Assembly (NCBI GenBank): GCA_029260215.1
Contig: JAJDDQ010000031.1
Coordinates: 124,001 to 188,000, forward strand
Direction: 5' to 3'
Length of the DNA stretch: 64,000 nt
Source of the DNA: Phycisphaerae bacterium
GTDB taxonomy: Bacteria; Planctomycetota; Phycisphaerae; UBA1845
Part shown: positions 60,216 to 64,000 of the stretch, piece by piece
Numbering within the stretch: position 1 is the stretch's first letter
How the letters are laid out: each line of letters starts with the position of its first letter
Program-made: the position numbers and the translations under genes
Notes under the pieces: generated by a model
Told to the model about the DNA's origin: nothing
Seen by the model: only the letters and a program-made list of their open reading frames with translations
The model's database searches: none

Positions 60216-60500
60216 TGAGTTACTCCTTGGAGATCTCACAAATCTGAGTCGCGAAACACCGTTCGTGTCGCGGGATGCGTACATTGTAAGCGAGAGCGGC
60301 CTGAGATGACCAACCTGAGCGTCGCCTTGGCTACGGTGGTGTAACAAATTGTCGCGCACGGTGGTGGACGAATCGTAGACTGGTATCTGGTGTGCCCCCG
60401 AAGTTTCGGTACGATCTTCGCAGTAGGGCGACCGACGCGGGCGGTTTTTGAAAGCCTGTTTTTCGACGCCTATTGTTTCGCGGCTGGCGGGGAAAAGCTT
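60216..60500. other. Divergent gap between the YceI and kinase genes
   Basis: About 285 bases; it must carry promoters for both genes. On the minus strand TACAAT near 60286 could be a -10 box for YceI, without a clear -35. The reading frame of the kinase gene is open back to 60390, so part of this stretch might be coding. Confidence 0.35.
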
Positions 60501-62933
60501 GTGCGCGAAAGGCGGCACGTGGCCGACTGTCTTACGGAAATCGATATCGAGAATTTGATTGTGGGGGCGTTGGACAGCGACACCGCCAGCCGCTTCGCGG
60601 TGCATATGCGCGCGTGCGCGGATTGTCGAGCGGCTGTCAGCACGTATCGCATGGAAAACCCGACGGAGGTTGATCGCACGCACTCCACGCCGGGTGTGGG
60701 GCCGACCAAGGGCGGTTTGAAGCTGACGATCTCGCCGACTCCTCCGCGTGATATTCCTGGTTACGACATTCTTTCCAAATTGCACGAGGGCGGGCAGGGC
60801 GTTGTCTATAAGGCGTTGCAGTGCTCGACGGGCAGGACCGTGGCCATCAAGGTGCTTCGGCGGGGGCAGGGCGCTTCGACGGAGCAACGCAAACGATTTG
60901 AGCGTGAGGTCAAATTAGCCGCCGGGCTTCGGCATCAGAATATCGTCACCGTTTATGAGAGCGGCAGCACCGCATCGGGCGATTACTTTGCGATGGAATA
61001 CGTCCACGGCCTGCCGCTGGACGAGTACGTGTTCTCGAAGTCGATACCGTGTGAGGCTGTTCTTCGCATGTTTGTGAAGATCGCGGACGCGGTGAGCCAT
61101 GCTCACCGGAACGGCGTCATTCATCGCGACCTCAAGCCGGGCAACATTGTCGTCGACGCCGGCGGCGAGCCGTTTGTCCTTGATTTCGGACTGGCGAAGT
61201 CTGCGGTGACAGAAATTGCGGGCGACGCGCCACTGACGGCGACCAGCCAATTCATGGGTACGCTGGCCTACGCTTCGCCGGAGCAGACGCAAGGTGATCC
61301 GCGTCGTGTTGACATTCGTTCGGACGTGTACGCGCTTGGCGTGATGCTTTATCAATTGCTGACGGGTGACTACCCGTATCCGGTTTCGAGCGATCTCGTC
61401 AAGACTTTTCACAATATCAACGAAACCGCACCTATCCCGCCGTCGCGCATCGACCCGGCCCTCAAGGGTGACATCGAGACTATACTATTGACTGCGCTGT
61501 CCAAGGAACCGGATCGACGATATCAAAGTGCGGGCGAGATGGCGCGGGATATTGAGCGCTACCTGGCTTGTGAAACGATCTCCGCCCGTAGAGACAGTGC
61601 TGCCTACGTTATCAGGAAGCGTTCGCAGACTCTTGTACAGAAGCACCGTTGGGCTGCGAGCTTCTGGGTGGGGCTGGCAACTGTTCTTGTCGCGCAGTCC
61701 CTTGGTGTCGCTTTTGTTTTCCACTGGACGGGGATCAATAGAGGTTTTGAGCAGTTTGCCGCCGTCGTGGCGAAGGCGGGGCCGGATGATGTTCTCGATC
61801 ACGTGCGCTTCGTCCTTATCACCGACGACACACCCATAAATGATGTCGCCGCGACTGAGGGTGTGGAAGGTGTATCCAAAGACAACCTCAAGAGTTGGCG
61901 GCGGCTTCACGGCCAATTGATGAAAAAGCTCGTCGACGCCCGGCCGCGCGTCGTCGCATTTGATATCACGTTCAGCACGCCTTCGGAGTATGACGCGGAC
62001 TTCGTCAGCGGTGTTCAGAGCCTTCGCGATGTCGGTATTGACGTGGTGACGGCTGTTTTGGATTGGGGACTGGATCCTGACGGTCGTCCGGCTTTGAGCA
62101 AGCACATCGCGGACAACGTGCGGCGGGGATCGGCTTCGTCCAGCTTTAATTCCGGAGGGCAGTGGCGAGCGCAACTCGCTGCTCAACGCCCCGGTCGTGA
62201 TGTCATGTCGTCATTCAATTTTGAGACCTGTGCCGCCTACGAGCATCCGGGGTTGTCCACAACGGTTCAGATGTATGAAGAAGAGGACAAAGTTAGCGTT
62301 TCATTTTGGACTCTTGATTCGGAGATGGAGGGCGTTCGCCGATACGTTGGCCAACCGCATATGTTTGACGTGACGCGCGTCTTTGATTTGGAGAAGGATG
62401 ATCCGAAGGCGAAACTGCGGAAGGGCGACCGATTGGCTGTTCATCGGTTTGACCTTCCGAACGATGCCACGATGGAATCATCGATGGTCGATTACGGCGA
62501 CATGTTCTCGATGACACCGGCTGCATTGCGCGGCACGTTCGGTGGGAAAATCGTCATGATCGCCGACTCACACGATGGTGCGGACATGTGCGAACACGAC
62601 GCACGAGGACGGCTACCGTGTGCCTGGGGACACGTGGCTGTGTTGGAGAATTTGCTGGCTGGAACGTCTGCTGCGCTGCCCGGTCCTCGCACCACATACC
62701 TGTGGACGATTTTCGCTTCCGTCGTTGGGCTGGGGGTCGGTGCGAAGTCTCGTGGCCGGGTGCGCGTTGTCTTTCTTTCGACGGTCGTAGTTGTTCTTGC
62801 GGCTGTCGTGATGTCCGCCGCCGCTTTTCGATATTGGCATCTACTGTTCAATCCGTCGGTTCCACTCATCGGTTTCTTCCTGGCGATGTGGGCGGCTCGG
62901 GTTGTGGAGAAGATGCGTGTTCGCACCTATTGA
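60501..62933 (+). CDS. Ser/Thr protein kinase with zinc-finger N-terminus and CHASE2-like sensor
   Basis: A membrane-spanning Hanks-type kinase of about 810 residues. An N-terminal HMRACADC motif (H-x3-C-x2-C) forms a small anti-sigma-like zinc finger. The kinase domain follows (about residues 90 to 360): LHEGGQGVVYKA, VAIKVLRR, HRDLKPGNIVV, DFGLAK and GTLAYASPEQT, all catalytic residues present. A membrane segment (SFWVGLATVLVAQSLGVAFV) leads to an outer domain of about 280 residues resembling CHASE2 (PRVVAFDITFSTPSEYDADF, GGKIVMIADSHDGADMC), then two or three membrane helices at the end. It would phosphorylate cytosolic targets on an outside signal. Start GTG 60501 is a choice; the frame is open to 60390. 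Confidence 0.85.
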   Translation: MRERRHVADCLTEIDIENLIVGALDSDTASRFAVHMRACADCRAAVSTYRMENPTEVDRTHSTPGVGPTKGGLKLTISPTPPRDIPGYDILSKLHEGGQGVVYKALQCSTGRTVAIKVLRRGQGASTEQRKRFEREVKLAAGLRHQNIVTVYESGSTASGDYFAMEYVHGLPLDEYVFSKSIPCEAVLRMFVKIADAVSHAHRNGVIHRDLKPGNIVVDAGGEPFVLDFGLAKSAVTEIAGDAPLTATSQFMGTLAYASPEQTQGDPRRVDIRSDVYALGVMLYQLLTGDYPYPVSSDLVKTFHNINETAPIPPSRIDPALKGDIETILLTALSKEPDRRYQSAGEMARDIERYLACETISARRDSAAYVIRKRSQTLVQKHRWAASFWVGLATVLVAQSLGVAFVFHWTGINRGFEQFAAVVAKAGPDDVLDHVRFVLITDDTPINDVAATEGVEGVSKDNLKSWRRLHGQLMKKLVDARPRVVAFDITFSTPSEYDADFVSGVQSLRDVGIDVVTAVLDWGLDPDGRPALSKHIADNVRRGSASSSFNSGGQWRAQLAAQRPGRDVMSSFNFETCAAYEHPGLSTTVQMYEEEDKVSVSFWTLDSEMEGVRRYVGQPHMFDVTRVFDLEKDDPKAKLRKGDRLAVHRFDLPNDATMESSMVDYGDMFSMTPAALRGTFGGKIVMIADSHDGADMCEHDARGRLPCAWGHVAVLENLLAGTSAALPGPRTTYLWTIFASVVGLGVGAKSRGRVRVVFLSTVVVVLAAVVMSAAAFRYWHLLFNPSVPLIGFFLAMWAARVVEKMRVRTY

Positions 62934-62946
62934 AGGAGCTATTGGT

Positions 62947-63864
62947 ATGCACCGAGCTATGATTATCATGTTGTTGGCTGCGATGTCCGGATGTGTTTCA
63001 CATGAGCCAGCCATGCAATCGAAGTCCGGATCCAGGCGATTCGAGAGAAGTCGTCGGCCATACAACGCGAGTCCGACGACGGCTGGCGTGTCGGATTCTC
63101 ACTTCGGGCATCGGCATCACTCCAAGGACCATGAGGAACAACACCATGAACCCTTGATTCCCACGCCCGTCAGCGCGACGCGGGTGTATGCGTCCGTGGT
63201 TGGTTTTCTGGTACAGAAGCCCGATACAAACGGAAACTCTGCGAACGATTACGATTTTTTCAATCTATTGAGTGAGCCTGTGCTGGGTCCGCCTGCCGGC
63301 ATACCCTGGATCGTCGGGACAAGGCTGCAAACCACTAATTACTGGGTCAAGGCCCGCGTAGCGCGTTTCGAGGACGGCGCTTTCAGGCACTCGGAAATCC
63401 TGTTCGGTCCGGACCCGACGCACCCGACGGGTACGCCCGTCATAGCCAGGATCAATCCGGTGACCGGTGCGGTGCAGATCCAGAATGGTTTGCTGGGGCT
63501 TTCCGGGGAATGGCCTCTGGCGGAGATCGCAACCGTGTCGGCTGCTGCACCCGGTACGTTTATGTTGATGCAGGATTTCGAAGAAGGTATCACACCGATC
63601 AAGCACGCGCGCGTGAGCTACCTTACCGACGGATTGGGAAGCACGGACAAGAAGATTATAATTAGCTACACAGACAGCGGCGGCAATACTGGATCAAAAG
63701 TTTCGTTGGAATACGGAAAGTCGGTCACGTTTCGACGACGCACTACGCCTGGATCGGTTGATATTACAGCGTGTGATGTGTCCAACGGAAAGGATGTCGT
63801 AGATCGCGTCAAAGCCATGGCGGAGAAGAGCGGAATCGCCAACTTCGGCGACAAGTGCCCGTAG
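62947..63864 (+). CDS. Putative outer-membrane lipoprotein, function unknown
   Basis: A 305-residue exported protein. Its N-terminus MHRAMIIMLLAAMSGCVSHE has a lipobox (MSGC), so it is probably lipid-anchored. A His-rich stretch (FGHRHHSKDHEEQHHE, near residue 52) follows, then a beta-rich body with YASVVGFLVQKPDTNGNSAN and VTGAVQIQNGLLGLSGEW. I recognise no family. The ATG at 62947 has AAGGAG eight bases upstream. It starts 13 bases after the CHASE2 kinase gene, so the pair is co-transcribed and this may be a partner or signal receiver of the kinase. Confidence 0.7.
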   Translation: MHRAMIIMLLAAMSGCVSHEPAMQSKSGSRRFERSRRPYNASPTTAGVSDSHFGHRHHSKDHEEQHHEPLIPTPVSATRVYASVVGFLVQKPDTNGNSANDYDFFNLLSEPVLGPPAGIPWIVGTRLQTTNYWVKARVARFEDGAFRHSEILFGPDPTHPTGTPVIARINPVTGAVQIQNGLLGLSGEWPLAEIATVSAAAPGTFMLMQDFEEGITPIKHARVSYLTDGLGSTDKKIIISYTDSGGNTGSKVSLEYGKSVTFRRRTTPGSVDITACDVSNGKDVVDRVKAMAEKSGIANFGDKCP

Positions 63865-63932
63865 ATCGTTGCCTCGCTTAATCTTGTGTTGGTTTCTCCG
63901 CGAATCCGCCGATGATTCGTGCGAGGCAAATG

Positions 63933-64000
63933 ATGCGTATTCTCGTACTTGATACATACTATGAGGAGTTCCTAGCCGAGCACTTTCGTGGGTTGAAGAA
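63933..64000 (+). CDS. Start of a possible glycosyltransferase gene (cut by the window end)
   Basis: An open frame begins at ATG 63933 (GAGG six bases upstream; ATG 63930 is an alternative) and runs to the end. The visible 22 residues start MRILVLDTYYEEFLAEHF, which resembles the N-terminus of a group of glycosyltransferases (a beta strand then TYY). This is too little to be sure. Confidence 0.45.
   Translation, partial: MRILVLDTYYEEFLAEHFRGLK

Overview
The window looks like a chromosomal segment of a Gram-negative bacterium, most likely a planctomycete (Planctomycetota, perhaps Phycisphaerae-like or an uncultured relative). This is an inference from gene content: a fused LpxC/FabZ, an ECF-type sigma factor next to a small zinc-finger protein, a Ser/Thr kinase with a CHASE2-like sensor, a divergent prepilin-type protein, a Flp pilin, a VPS10/BNR-type protein end, an IPTL-CTERM-like surface protein, and a complex I operon without nuoEFG. 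A complete lipid A start (lpxD, lpxC/fabZ, lpxA) and kdsA show an outer membrane with LPS. I saw no rRNA, tRNA, CRISPR array, phage or recognisable IS transposase.

Layout. 1-5951: end of a BNR/VPS10-type protein, mgtE, a family 2 glycosyltransferase, an exported coiled-coil protein and mnmA. 6354-7208: sigma factor plus small zinc-finger protein. 7465-12471: an envelope operon of OmpH/Skp-like chaperone, lpxD, lpxC/fabZ, lpxA and a Gfo/Idh/MocA oxidoreductase. 12575-13858: an AT-richer island with a class III nucleotidyl cyclase that seems to be interrupted by an in-frame stop. 13974-19491: polA, Flp pilin and a PilB/GspE ATPase. 19696-22007: ECF sigma factor, putative anti-sigma factor and a secreted protein with two secretin-N-like domains. 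22101-22925: kdsA.

23192-32466 is the most interesting part: a tightly overlapping operon of (1) a 1437-residue reductase/acyl ligase/acyl carrier/acyltransferase fusion, (2) a HAD-IB phosphatase, (3) a zinc alcohol dehydrogenase, (4) a LarA-like (DUF2088) protein, (5) a diacylglycerol-kinase-like enzyme and (6) a small unknown protein. Domain content resembles the myxobacterial Elb ether-lipid system built around the multifunctional ElbD, so I propose alkyl-ether or other unusual phospholipid synthesis.

32536-38099 holds a zinc-ribbon membrane protein, a prepilin-type protein, a HAD/ATP-grasp pair and cinA. 38276-51466 is an 11-subunit complex I operon in the order nuoI-A-B-C-D-H-J-K-L-M-N, ending in a translationally coupled ferritin-like protein; several subunits carry unusual extensions or insertions. 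51716-59479 holds two secreted proteins: an IPTL-CTERM-like one, and a 2003-residue endonuclease I protein with 21 cysteine-rich units of mostly 53 residues and two nearly identical lamin-tail-like domains. 59592-64000: YceI, a CHASE2 kinase, a lipoprotein and the start of what may be a glycosyltransferase.

Several families of short palindromic dispersed repeats sit in the gaps, including one that may have entered the end of nuoA. Starts were chosen by eye from Shine-Dalgarno sites, overlaps and family lengths; no database search was run.
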